Numbered from the stretch's first letter, positions 41,615-50,306 are shown. The stretch: DNA of 55,059 nt from Flavobacteriaceae bacterium (GCA_947464335.1 CANHWG010000012.1:1-55059); one strand, 5' to 3'. Numbers and translations are program-made. Notes: generated by a model not told the origin, from the letters alone.

Positions 41615-42901
41615 TGCTTTTTTGGGAATTCTCAATAATAATAAAATAGCTGCCAAGAAAAACACCCCTAAAAATACAATTGCAAATCTTGGACTACCTG
41701 TAATTTGATCAATTAATCCATAAACCATCATACCTATTACGATCCCTATTTTTTCAGTAACATCATAAAAACTGAAAAAAGATGTTGTATCTTGTGTCTC
41801 CGGTAAAAACTTAGAATATGTTGATCTTCCTAATGATTGTATACCACCCATAACTAATCCAACCAAACTTGCCATAATATAAAAATCGTTAGGAGTTGTT
41901 ATGAAATAAGCGAAACAGCAAAGAATTAACCAAAAAGCATTTAAAAAAATTAAAACTGTAATGTTACCAAATTTCGATGACGCTCTTGACGTTAAAAAAG
42001 CTCCAAGAATGGCAATTAATTGAATTAAAAGTATGCACGTTATTAGTCCGATTTGACTTTCTTCTGGACTACTCCACTCTATTTCTTGAGCACCAAAATA
42101 GGTCGCAATCAACATTACGGTTTGAACTGCCATACTAAAAACAAAAAAGCTCACTAAATATCTTTTTAAAGGAATTTCAGATTGAAGCATTTTCCACACT
42201 TTTTTTAACTCTTTAAAACCATTAAAAACGACATCAAAATTTACTTTTTGCGTATTTGAATTTCCTTTAGGCAAGTAATAATAAGTATATTGACTGAATA
42301 CGATCCACCAAATACCAACCATGGCAAACGAATACCGCATCATCATCATTTTTGCTTCTCCTTCAGCTGACATAATCATTACCAAATTGACAATTAAAAG
42401 TAATACACTTCCAAAATAACCTAGAGAATAACCTTTAGCACTCACTTTATCTTGCTGCTCTGGAAAAGCAATATCGGGTAAATAAGAATTGTAAAAAACC
42501 AAACTCCCCCAAAAACCAATAAGTCCGAAAAAGTAGAAGGTAAGTCCAAGTTCTATAGAATTTAAATCAAAAAAAAACAAACCAATACAAGAAATTGCAC
42601 CGATATAATTAAAAATACGCATGAAGCTTTTCTTATTTCCAATATAATCTGAAATTCCAGAAAGCAGAGGTGAAAATAAGGCCACACATAAAAAGGCCGC
42701 AGAAGTAACAAAACTTATTAAAGCTGAATTCTTAAAGTTATATCCAAATAACACTACATAAGGGTTATCTTTATCAAATAGTGAATTATAGAAAATTGGA
42801 AAAACTGCCGAAGCAATTACTAAACTATAAACTGAATTAGCCCAATCATAGAAAGCCCAAGCGTTTAGAAGTTTCTTTTCTCCTTTTTGAATATTGACCA
42901 T
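41606..42901 (-). CDS. MFS transporter of the UMF1/Atg22-like family
   Basis: 431 residues and 12 membrane spans. The start KKLLNAWAFYDWANSVYSLVIASAVFPIFYNSLF (residues about 9-42) is the hallmark of the UMF1/Atg22 group (AWAxYDWANSAY). Further blocks: FVTSAAFLCVALFSPLLSGISDYIGNKKS, RYSFAMVGIWWIVFSQYTYYYLPKG and GLVMGGIQSLGRSTYSKFLPE, the last also family-typical. Yeast Atg22 exports amino acids from the vacuole; bacterial substrates are unknown. Transcribed on its own or with the lipoprotein gene. Confidence 0.88.
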   Translation of the reverse strand: MVNIQKGEKKLLNAWAFYDWANSVYSLVIASAVFPIFYNSLFDKDNPYVVLFGYNFKNSALISFVTSAAFLCVALFSPLLSGISDYIGNKKSFMRIFNYIGAISCIGLFFFDLNSIELGLTFYFFGLIGFWGSLVFYNSYLPDIAFPEQQDKVSAKGYSLGYFGSVLLLIVNLVMIMSAEGEAKMMMMRYSFAMVGIWWIVFSQYTYYYLPKGNSNTQKVNFDVVFNGFKELKKVWKMLQSEIPLKRYLVSFFVFSMAVQTVMLIATYFGAQEIEWSSPEESQIGLITCILLIQLIAILGAFLTSRASSKFGNITVLIFLNAFWLILCCFAYFITTPNDFYIMASLVGLVMGGIQSLGRSTYSKFLPETQDTTSFFSFYDVTEKIGIVIGMMVYGLIDQITGSPRFAIVFLGVFFLAAILLLLRIPKKALS

Positions 42902-43046
42902 AATCTAAGGTATTTTTGATTGAGCTAATTTATTTTAAATTTGTTTATAAACGATTAAATAAGATAAATTATACTTATTTTTATTTTATTTAGCAGATAA
43001 ACCTTTTTAATAATATTTGGTCATAGAAAAATAAAAAAAGATAACA

Positions 43047-44351
43047 ATGAAAAAAATACTACTAATTCCAATCATTACATTGTTTTTGTTTCCAAATTTT
43101 TCAGATTCTCAACCACTTTATTATCCACCTATTAATCCTACAGCAACCTGGGAAACTACTGACCCTTCAACATTAGGATGGTGTCAATCAAGTATTGATG
43201 ATCTTTATTCTTTTTTAGAACAAGAAAACACCAAAGGATTCATTGTTTTAAAAGATGGTAAAATTGTTTTAGAACGTTATTTCGGAACTTTTACTAATCA
43301 GAGTTCGTGGTACTGGGCTTCAGCAGGAAAAACTATTACTGCATTTTTAATAGGTAAAGCCCAAGAAGAAAATTTTTTGTCTTTAAATGATAATACTTCA
43401 ACCTATTTAGGTCAAGGATGGACTAGCTGTACTTTAGCCCAAGAAAACAACATCAAAATTAGAAATCAATTGACGATGACTACGGGTTTAAACGACGGTG
43501 TCATTGATAATCATTGTACACTTAGTAGCTGTCTAGAATACTTAGCAATTCCCGGAACTCGTTGGGCGTATCATAATGCTCCTTATACCTTACTCGAAGG
43601 CGTATTAGAAAATGCTACAGGGCAATCCATCAATACGTACACCCAATTAAAACTCAAAAACCCAACTGGAATGACAGGAACTTGGATTACTGTAGATTTT
43701 AATAATGTATACTTCAGTAACGTCAGAAGTATGGCACGTTATGGCTTACTAATACAAGGAAATGGTTCTTGGAATGGTACTCAATTAATTAACAACACTT
43801 ATTTTAATGAAATGGTCAATACTTCTCAAAACCTAAATAAATCGTATGGCTATTTATGGTGGTTGAATGGAAAACAAAGTTATATGTTGCCGACAACTCA
43901 GTTTGTTTTTCAGGGATCATACGCGCCAAACGCACCTATTGATATGATTGCGGGATTAGGAAAAGACGGGCAAATAGTAAGTATTTCACAAAATAGAGGG
44001 CTAGTATTTGTTAGAATGGGAGAAGCTCCTAGTTCTGGAAGTTCTGAAGTTACAACCCTATTCTGCAATCAAATTTGGCAAAAAATAAATAATCTTGATT
44101 GTACTTTAAATGTTAACATTCATAGTTTTAACAAAGTTGGTTTAGAACCAAATCCCGCAAAAAATATAATTTCAATATCAAATATTGAATCTGAAAAATA
44201 TACTATAGAAATCTTTGATATGATTGGAAAATCAATCCTTAGGGTTTCGAATCAAAACAACATAGACATTTCAAATCTTGCTTCAAGTATGTATATCGTT
44301 AAGGTACAACAAGGAAATCAAATTCAAACTCAGAAGTTTTTTAAAAAATAA
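43047..44351 (+). CDS. Secreted serine hydrolase (beta-lactamase fold) with T9SS sorting domain
   Basis: 434 residues. Signal peptide about 1-21. The serine-hydrolase domain (about 45-340) is of the class C beta-lactamase/DD-peptidase/esterase family: S92-x-x-K95 in ASAGKT and Y175-x-N177 in WAYHNAPY form the active site, GLGKDGQ near 310 replaces the third HxG/KTG motif. Residues about 355-434 are a type A T9SS sorting domain (LEPNPAKNIISIS, YTIEIFDMIGKSILRV, SSMYIVKVQQGNQIQTQKFFKK). The protein is thus probably exported and acts on extracellular esters or peptides. A -7-like box with 3-base spacer (TAATATTTG, 43011-43019) precedes it. Confidence 0.9.
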   Translation: MKKILLIPIITLFLFPNFSDSQPLYYPPINPTATWETTDPSTLGWCQSSIDDLYSFLEQENTKGFIVLKDGKIVLERYFGTFTNQSSWYWASAGKTITAFLIGKAQEENFLSLNDNTSTYLGQGWTSCTLAQENNIKIRNQLTMTTGLNDGVIDNHCTLSSCLEYLAIPGTRWAYHNAPYTLLEGVLENATGQSINTYTQLKLKNPTGMTGTWITVDFNNVYFSNVRSMARYGLLIQGNGSWNGTQLINNTYFNEMVNTSQNLNKSYGYLWWLNGKQSYMLPTTQFVFQGSYAPNAPIDMIAGLGKDGQIVSISQNRGLVFVRMGEAPSSGSSEVTTLFCNQIWQKINNLDCTLNVNIHSFNKVGLEPNPAKNIISISNIESEKYTIEIFDMIGKSILRVSNQNNIDISNLASSMYIVKVQQGNQIQTQKFFKK

Positions 44352-44386
44352 AAATACATCTTCTTTTGTGGATGATTTATGTAGTT

Positions 44387-45205
44387 TTAATTGAACGTTA
44401 CTCCAAATTTTGCAGCTTCTGCTTTTGATTCTGGAATGAGTCTTTTTATATTGGCAATTCTAGTTTCATCTGATGGATGTGTACTCATAAACTCTGCTGG
44501 TTTTTGTCCACCTGATGCCGCAGACATTCTTTGCCAAAATGAAATAGCTGTTTCTGGATTATAACCTGCAATAGCCATTAATTTTAAGCCAATAACATCG
44601 GCTTCGCTTTCGTGGCTTCTACTAAAAGGTAACATTCCTCCAAATTGGGTTACTGCTCCATAGGCCGTCATTGCAATTTGTTGTGTTTGCGCACTTTCAT
44701 TTCCGAGCGCGGCAGCTGTACCCACTGCACCCAATTGTTGCAAGATTCCTGCACTCATTCTTTGCTGACCGTGATTGGCTAATGCATGTGCTACTTCATG
44801 TCCCATTACGGTTGCTAGTCCAGCATCATCTTTTGTTATAGGTAAAATTCCAGAATACACAACAATTTTTCCCCCAGGCATACACCAAGCATTAACTTCC
44901 TTGCTATCAACTAGTTTATATTCCCATTGATACTCTTTTAAATAGTCTTTATAGCCATTTGCATTTAACCATTTCTCAGCAGCATTTTTTATTTTTGTAC
45001 CAATTAATTCTACTCTTTTTGCTTCGGCAGTATTTGAAAGCACTTTATTTTCTTTTATGAATTGTCCGTATTGTGCAAAAGCAGAAGGTAATAATTCACT
45101 GTTGGGTACTATAGCTAATGTTTTTTTTCCGGTAAACGGATTTTTGGCACAAGAAAAGATTATTGCTACAATAGTAACTATACTAAATAATATTACTTTT
45201 TTCAT
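44387..45205 (-). CDS. M48 family metallopeptidase lipoprotein
   Basis: 272 residues. Lipobox IIFSC gives an acylated Cys19. The zinc motif is HEVAH with His136, Glu137 and His140, in GHEVAHALANHGQQR; a third ligand lies in SHESEADVIGLKLMA about 200-214. It resembles YcaL/LoiP and BepA-like periplasmic proteases, without TPR repeats, that help outer-membrane quality control. It follows the GH31 gene after 33 bases, in which a -7 box is found, so it may have its own promoter in addition to read-through from the glucan cluster. Confidence 0.92.
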   Translation of the reverse strand: MKKVILFSIVTIVAIIFSCAKNPFTGKKTLAIVPNSELLPSAFAQYGQFIKENKVLSNTAEAKRVELIGTKIKNAAEKWLNANGYKDYLKEYQWEYKLVDSKEVNAWCMPGGKIVVYSGILPITKDDAGLATVMGHEVAHALANHGQQRMSAGILQQLGAVGTAAALGNESAQTQQIAMTAYGAVTQFGGMLPFSRSHESEADVIGLKLMAIAGYNPETAISFWQRMSAASGGQKPAEFMSTHPSDETRIANIKRLIPESKAEAAKFGVTFN

Positions 45206-45224
45206 AATCGTTAAATTTATACGA

Positions 45225-45232
45225 CAAAATTA
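45225..45232 (-). promoter_or_regulatory. Candidate -7 element of the M48 gene
   Basis: Minus-strand TAATTTTG matches TAnnTTTG, 19 bases upstream of the ATG; a TTG occurs 24 bases further upstream inside GH31. Confidence 0.45.
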
Positions 45233-45238
45233 AGCAAT

Positions 45239-47638
45239 CTAAACTCCAATAATATGCAACTCTGAGAAATCTTTATCAATTAACAAGGAATTACCGCCGT
45301 TAAATTGTACGTGATCTAATGTTATTTTTTCATTATCCAGTTCAATCTTTTTAACTTTAAAAGGCAATCCATTTAGGTTTATTTTAAATTTGGAATACGA
45401 AGTTTCAAATGTTCCTTCTCTGTGCTGTTGAATGATTAGTTCTTTTTCTTTTCCTGTGGCATTAAAAGTTCTTAACGAAAACCTGCCTTTGTTATAATCA
45501 TATCCATCTTGAGCGTCTTCATAAACCGTAGATTTTTCTTTACCTAATTTGTAATAAACATCTAATGTTAATTCATCAAATTGTAATTCACCAACATATT
45601 GTTGGACAGGATATTTTGGAATGATAGCGCCTTCTTTGATAAAAATTGGTATTTGATCAAACTCTGTTTTTATCCAAAGCTCTTTTTTACCATCAACCAA
45701 TTCATTAGTCCAGTAATTATACCAATTGCCTTTCGGAATGTACATTCTTCTCCCTTGTGCATTTGGCTCTAAAATTGGACACACTAATATCTGTTTTCCA
45801 AATATGAATTCATCGGTTCTGTAATGCGTATGAAAATCGTCTTGGTCAAAATATACTAAAGGTTTTAACATGGGTGTTCCTTCATTCACATATTGCCAAA
45901 ACATGGTGTATAGATACGGTAGCAATTGGTAGCGCAATTCTACAAATTTTCTTGTAATATCTATTACTTCTTCTCCAAACGACCAAGGTTCTTGTTCTCC
46001 GTGATCTCCCGAAGAGTGTGTTCTACAGAAGGGATGAAATACTCCCAATTGAATCCATCTAGCATATAATTCACCCGAAGGTTGTTCTGCAAAACCACCT
46101 ATATCCGAACCAGTGAATCCCATTCCTGACATCGACATTCGTTGCATTTGAATATTGGCAATCCATAAATGTTCCCAACTGGCAACATTGTCACCGGTCC
46201 AAGAAGATGTATATCGTTGCGCTCCAGAATAGGCAGAACGCGTAATAATAAAGGGTCGTTTTGGATAGGCAAATCGCTTTACTCCTTCATAGGTTGCACG
46301 AGCCATCTGAGTTCCATAGATATTATGTGCTTTTCTATGGCTACAAGGATTACCATCATAATCATGACGTACATCATACGGGAAGGTTTTTCCTGGAACA
46401 TCCATTACTGCAGGTTCATTCATATCATTCCAAACGCCTTTTACTCCTATTTCTGAAATCAATTCTTTAAACAATCCCGCCCACCATTCTCTTACGGCTG
46501 GATTAGTATAATCAGGGAAATTACATTCTCCTGGCCATACTTTTCCTTTCATATAAGGACCATCAGCACGTTTGCAGAAATAATCATTCTTAAGTGCTTC
46601 TTGGTATACCCAATAATCTTTATCTATTTTTATTCCTGGGTCGATGATAACAACGGTTTTAAAACCCTCTTTAGCCAATTCAGCCACCATTCGTTTTGGA
46701 TCGGGAAAATACTCGCTACTCCAGGTGAAGCATCGGAAACCTTCCATATAATCAATGTCTAAATAAATGGCATCACACGGAATTCGTAATTCTCTAAATT
46801 TACCGGTTACTTCTTTTACTTTTTCCTCAGGATAGTAACTCCATTTACATTGATGATATCCTAAGGTCCATAATGGCGGAAGTTCTGGCTTACCCGTTAA
46901 ATGAGTATAGGTTTCAACCACATCACTCATTTTTGGTCCATAAATAAAGTAGTAGTTCATTTCACCGCCTTCTGCCCAAAAACTAGTGACGTTTCTTCTT
47001 TCATGACAAAAATCGAAAAAAGTTCTAAACGTATTATCGAAGAAAACACCATACGCCTTGTTATGATGCAAACCAATATAAAACGGAACAACTTTATACA
47101 ATGGCTCTTGGTCTTTGTGAAAAGCATATTGATCGGTAGCCCAATTTTCGACACGTTTACCTTTCAGATTTAAGTGAGTGGCTTTGTCGCCAAGCCCGTA
47201 AAAACTTTCTCCATCTTTAGATTGTTTACTCATTTTTACGATATTTCCACCATGCTCATAACTTTCTTCCCAATGAAAACCAATTTCATCTTCTAAAATT
47301 GCAAAACCATCAATATCATGAATAGTAACTTTAGCATCTTTTTTACTGATTTTGCAATATACTTTACTGGTTTTTATCAAAAAATGGGTGTTTTCCTCAA
47401 AAAGTTCTAATTGATTATAACCATGAGATTGGGTTTTATCAATAGCATACGAAAAATCATTACTGAAATATCCTTTGGTAGTATAACGAAAACGGATCAA
47501 GCTATCACGAAGAACCGTGACTTTTAAAATCATATTATTTTCGGTATTGAAAAAAATACTATCAACTTCATGTTGAAAAGAAACTATTTTTGAAGGAAAC
47601 TGATCGCCTTTATGTTCAAGTTCTTGATTGGTAATCAT
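45239..47638 (-). CDS. Glycoside hydrolase family 31 alpha-glucosidase
   Basis: 799 residues without signal peptide, so cytoplasmic. The N-terminal galactose-mutarotase-like domain covers about 1-245; the TIM barrel holds PPLWTLGYHQCKWSYY, CDAIYLDIDYMEGFRCFTWS, and the nucleophile Asp in GVWNDMNEPAV; the acid/base region is RYTSSWTGDNVASWEHL and GFTGSDIGGF. C-terminal beta domains follow (GNWYNYWTNELVDGK). GH31 enzymes release glucose from alpha-glucosides. It lies after glgB, on the same strand, with an intervening palindrome; it may trim glucan or maltosaccharides in the GlgE pathway. Confidence 0.95.
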   Translation of the reverse strand: MITNQELEHKGDQFPSKIVSFQHEVDSIFFNTENNMILKVTVLRDSLIRFRYTTKGYFSNDFSYAIDKTQSHGYNQLELFEENTHFLIKTSKVYCKISKKDAKVTIHDIDGFAILEDEIGFHWEESYEHGGNIVKMSKQSKDGESFYGLGDKATHLNLKGKRVENWATDQYAFHKDQEPLYKVVPFYIGLHHNKAYGVFFDNTFRTFFDFCHERRNVTSFWAEGGEMNYYFIYGPKMSDVVETYTHLTGKPELPPLWTLGYHQCKWSYYPEEKVKEVTGKFRELRIPCDAIYLDIDYMEGFRCFTWSSEYFPDPKRMVAELAKEGFKTVVIIDPGIKIDKDYWVYQEALKNDYFCKRADGPYMKGKVWPGECNFPDYTNPAVREWWAGLFKELISEIGVKGVWNDMNEPAVMDVPGKTFPYDVRHDYDGNPCSHRKAHNIYGTQMARATYEGVKRFAYPKRPFIITRSAYSGAQRYTSSWTGDNVASWEHLWIANIQMQRMSMSGMGFTGSDIGGFAEQPSGELYARWIQLGVFHPFCRTHSSGDHGEQEPWSFGEEVIDITRKFVELRYQLLPYLYTMFWQYVNEGTPMLKPLVYFDQDDFHTHYRTDEFIFGKQILVCPILEPNAQGRRMYIPKGNWYNYWTNELVDGKKELWIKTEFDQIPIFIKEGAIIPKYPVQQYVGELQFDELTLDVYYKLGKEKSTVYEDAQDGYDYNKGRFSLRTFNATGKEKELIIQQHREGTFETSYSKFKINLNGLPFKVKKIELDNEKITLDHVQFNGGNSLLIDKDFSELHIIGV

Positions 47639-47748
47639 AATGATTTAATTAGGTCAAGTTGCGAATTTACAAAGTTGACAATGATTATTTAATAACTTAT
47701 CTAAGTAGTTTTTAACTATAACGTTTTCGAATGATAATAGCCAAAAAT

Positions 47749-47784
47749 ACAAATCTGTCAGGTTTCAAAATCTGACAGGTTTGT
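47749..47784. repeat. Palindrome ACAAATCTGTCAG (13-bp arms, one wobble)
   Basis: Arms 47749-47761 and 47772-47784 pair with one T.G wobble around GTTTCAAAAT. It shares the core CTGACAGG with the palindrome at 32395. It lies between glgB and GH31, downstream of the glgB stop. Confidence 0.8.
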
Positions 47785-47799
47785 ATAAAATAGAAGCTT

Positions 47800-49704
47800 T
47801 TATGAGATTTTATAAACTGAAACTCCTAAAGGAGGCAACACCAATTCGGCAGAAAAATCTCTGTAATTCCATGGCGTTTTATCAATTGTAATTGGTTTAG
47901 ACATAACAACACCACTTCCTCCATATTCTGTACTATCAGAATTGAAAATCTGAGTTAGTTTGCCTTTACTTGGCAGACCTATTCGGTAATTTTCTCTCAC
48001 CACTGGTGTAAAATTAGCCACTACAATCAAACTTTCTTTTTCATCTACTCCTTTTCGGATGTAGCTCAACACTGCGTTTTCGCTATCAGAATAGTTTATC
48101 CATTCAAAGCCGTCTACATGAAACTGCTTTTCATATAATGCTGGATTGTTTTTATATAAGTCATTTAAATCGGTAATGCATTTTTTGATACCATCATGAT
48201 AACCGTATTGCAACAAATGCCAATCTAAACTGCCTTCAAAATTCCATTCACTGCTTTGTCCAAATTCAGCCCCCATAAACAATAAGTTAGTTCCTGGATG
48301 CGTAAACATATAGCCATATAACAAACGAAGATTAGCAAAACGCTGCCATTCATCTCCAGGCATTCTGCCTAATATCGAATGTTTACCATAGACTACTTCG
48401 TCATGTGATAAGGGTAACATAAAGTTTTCGGTAAACGCATAGGTCATCGAAAACGTTAAATCATTTTGATGAAAACGACGGTAAATCGGTTCTTTTTTAA
48501 AATATTGTAAGGTGTCGTGCATCCAACCCATCATCCATTTCATGCCAAAACCTAAACCTCCAATAAAAGTTGGTCTTGACACCATTGGAAAGCTCGTACT
48601 TTCCTCGGCAATAGTTTGCGTATCTGGAAAGCTACTATATACCGCTTCGTTGAAATCTTTTAGGAAACTAATAGTATCGAGGTTTTCTCTTCCACCATAA
48701 ATATTCGGTTCCCATTCTCCTTCTTTTCTAGAGTAGTCCAAATATAACATACTCGCCACAGCATCGACTCTAAGTCCATCTATATGATAATTTTGTAACC
48801 AAAAAATGGCATTACTAATGAGAAATGAACGCACTTCATTTCGACCGTAATTAAACACCAAACTTTTCCAATCGGGATGAAATCCTTTTCTTCTGTCGGG
48901 ATGCTCATAAAGATTGGAGCCGTCAAAAAATCCTAACCCATGAGCATCTTCGGGAAAATGAGAAGGTACCCAATCGAGTATCACCCCTATTCCGGCTTGA
49001 TGTAATTTATCGACTAAGACCATAAAATCTTGCGGTTTTCCAAAACGAGAGGTTGGCGCAAAATAGCCGACTAATTGATAACCCCAAGAAGGATCATAAG
49101 GAAACTCCATTACTGGCATAAACTCGACATGGGTAAAACCAGTTTCTTTAACATAGTTTACCAATTGGTCTGCCATTTCTAGATACGTTAAAAACTTACC
49201 TTCTTTATTTCTACGCCAGGAACCCAAATGCACTTCATAAACCGAATACGGTTTGTCTAACCCGTTTTTATCCTTTCGGGTGTCCATCCATTTTTTGTCT
49301 TTCCACTTATAGTCTAAATCCCAAATGATAGAAGCCGTTTGCGGAGGATGTTCACAAAACAGCGCAAACGGATCGGCTTTTTCAGTAATAATGCCACCAT
49401 TGTTGGATTGAATTTTATATTTATAGGTAGTCCCTTTTTCAATGCCAGGAATAAAACCTTCCCAAATGCCCGATGCATCCCAACGAACATTTAATAAATG
49501 TTCCCCTTGTATCCAATAATTGAAATCGCCTACTACCGAAACCGAACGAGCTGATGGCGCCCAAACCGCAAAGTATACCCCTTTTACACCGTTAACTTCT
49601 GTTAGATGCGCGCCCATTTTTTCGTATAATCTAAAATGCTTACCTGATTTGAATAAATCGATATCAAAATCGGTAAAAAGGGAATGTACTTGTACTTGGT
49701 TCAT
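47800..49704 (-). CDS. glgB: 1,4-alpha-glucan branching enzyme
   Basis: 634 residues; introduces alpha-1,6 branches into linear alpha-1,4-glucan made by GlgE. The N-terminal CBM48 domain (about 25-125; EVNGVKGVYFAVWAPSARSVSVVGDFNYW) precedes the GH13 core: GWGYQLVGYFAPTSRFG pattern (here SWGYQLVGYFAPTSRFG), GIGVILDWVPSHFP, nucleophile Asp in DGLRVDAVASMLYLDYSR, catalytic Glu in TIAEESTSFP, and LPLSHDEVVYGK. Only one N-terminal domain is present, the shorter of the two GlgB forms. It is in the minus-strand cluster glgE-maltokinase-glgB-GH31, interrupted upstream by the GIY-YIG element. Confidence 0.97.
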   Translation of the reverse strand: MNQVQVHSLFTDFDIDLFKSGKHFRLYEKMGAHLTEVNGVKGVYFAVWAPSARSVSVVGDFNYWIQGEHLLNVRWDASGIWEGFIPGIEKGTTYKYKIQSNNGGIITEKADPFALFCEHPPQTASIIWDLDYKWKDKKWMDTRKDKNGLDKPYSVYEVHLGSWRRNKEGKFLTYLEMADQLVNYVKETGFTHVEFMPVMEFPYDPSWGYQLVGYFAPTSRFGKPQDFMVLVDKLHQAGIGVILDWVPSHFPEDAHGLGFFDGSNLYEHPDRRKGFHPDWKSLVFNYGRNEVRSFLISNAIFWLQNYHIDGLRVDAVASMLYLDYSRKEGEWEPNIYGGRENLDTISFLKDFNEAVYSSFPDTQTIAEESTSFPMVSRPTFIGGLGFGMKWMMGWMHDTLQYFKKEPIYRRFHQNDLTFSMTYAFTENFMLPLSHDEVVYGKHSILGRMPGDEWQRFANLRLLYGYMFTHPGTNLLFMGAEFGQSSEWNFEGSLDWHLLQYGYHDGIKKCITDLNDLYKNNPALYEKQFHVDGFEWINYSDSENAVLSYIRKGVDEKESLIVVANFTPVVRENYRIGLPSKGKLTQIFNSDSTEYGGSGVVMSKPITIDKTPWNYRDFSAELVLPPLGVSVYKIS

Positions 49705-49750
49705 TTTGTTTTTGTTATTGTGTTTTTGTATTCTATTTTTTATTTTACTT

Positions 49751-49831
49751 AGACTGCGCTCGGGATGACAATATCTATAGATTGAACTATCATTTTCGGC
49801 GATTTGTCACCCTGAGCGCAGTCGAAGGGCT
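49751..49831. repeat. Left inverted-repeat unit at the GIY-YIG gene
   Basis: The arm TTTGTCACCCTGAGCGCAG and the following TCGAAGGGCT (49803-49831) matches the reverse complement of 50164-50192 at 28 of 29 positions. A degenerate inverted partner, ACTGCGCTCGGGATGACA at 49753-49770, makes an imperfect hairpin with it (about 15 of 18 pairs). The arm ends at the first base of the GIY-YIG stop codon. Words of this type are common dispersed repeats in Bacteroidetes. Confidence 0.85.
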
Positions 49832-50142
49832 TATGGTTTATATTTATAATGTGTTGCATTTCTGCACTCAGCTAATGTTTCAATCATATCAAAATCACCT
49901 TTTATCAATGCTTCTTTCTTAGCTTTTGTCCATCGTTTTAATTTTTTTTCAAAGTAAATTGCTTCAATTGGTTCTGTAAAATCCTGAAACCATTTTAAAA
50001 TTACGGGTCTTCTTTTGAAAGTATATGCATCTGGCAACTTTCCCTCATTGTGCTCGTTTACTCTTCTTTCTAAATCATTTGTAATTCCGGTGTAAAGGGA
50101 ATTATCACTACATCTTAATATGTAAACAAAATAAAATTTCAT
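49831..50142 (-). CDS. GIY-YIG domain nuclease-like protein (YhbQ/UPF0213-like)
   Basis: 103 residues consisting of a single GIY-YIG domain. The motif is FVYIL (5-9) plus YTG (17-19), with Arg26, His31 and catalytic-type Glu65 in AIYFEKKLKRW. The protein has no DNA-binding extension, unlike homing endonucleases, and corresponds to the short UvrC-like or Slx1-like group often annotated as GIY-YIG nuclease family protein. Real activity is unproven. The gene sits between maltokinase and glgB, bracketed by a 29-bp inverted repeat, which suggests that it moved there as a unit. It disrupts an otherwise compact glucan cluster. A TAGCCC element lies 38 bases beyond the right arm. Confidence 0.88.
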   Translation of the reverse strand: MKFYFVYILRCSDNSLYTGITNDLERRVNEHNEGKLPDAYTFKRRPVILKWFQDFTEPIEAIYFEKKLKRWTKAKKEALIKGDFDMIETLAECRNATHYKYKP

Positions 50143-50163
50143 TCTTCTTTATTAGTAACTATT

Positions 50164-50192
50164 AGCCCTTCGACTGCGCTCAGTGTGACAAA
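50164..50192. repeat. Right inverted-repeat arm at the GIY-YIG gene
   Basis: AGCCCTTCGACTGCGCTCAG followed by TGTGACAAA, the reverse complement of 49803-49831 with one mismatch. It lies 21 bases upstream of the GIY-YIG start, in its leader. Confidence 0.85.
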
Positions 50193-50230
50193 ATAGATAA
50201 ACAACAACTATATTCTATTCAAATCCTGTC

Positions 50231-50283
50231 TAGCCCCGATGGCAGCGGCACCTTGTATAGCGGACAGCGGGAATAGAGCTTCC
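50231..50283 (+). repeat. TAGCCC element, copy D
   Basis: Plus-strand copy beginning TAGCCCCGATGGCAGCGGC and ending AGCGGACAGCGGGAATAG. The outer pairs are CCCG with CGGG, as in copy A. The inner hairpin is reduced (GCACCTTGTATAGC) and does not pair well. It lies between maltokinase and the GIY-YIG element. Confidence 0.68.
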
Positions 50284-50306
50284 AAAAATGCCCAAACCAC
50301 TCGCTT

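Larger units (their letters stand above)
49803..50192. mobile_element. Candidate inverted-repeat-bracketed unit carrying the GIY-YIG gene
   Basis: 390 bases: 29-bp arms (28 of 29 complementary) with one gene between them, no transposase and no clear target duplication. By layout it recalls a MITE with a passenger or a REP/nuclease pairing. Calling it mobile is inference from its position in an operon and from its arms. Confidence 0.4.

Noticed and set aside
44352-44386. Weak hairpin between the serine hydrolase and M48 genes as terminator
   Set aside because: Only four base pairs (CATC/GATG) and a short T run; too weak to call.
46169-47173. Several plus-strand open frames of 60-95 codons inside GH31
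   Set aside because: They are antisense to a complete, well-conserved glucosidase gene and have no recognisable protein features.
49831-50142. GIY-YIG protein as a homing endonuclease in an intron
   Set aside because: It has no DNA-binding extension, lies between genes rather than inside one, and I see no intron structure.
49803-50192. Target-site duplication beside the inverted repeat
   Set aside because: Flanking bases (GCGA left, ATAG right) do not repeat in direct orientation; no duplication could be supported.
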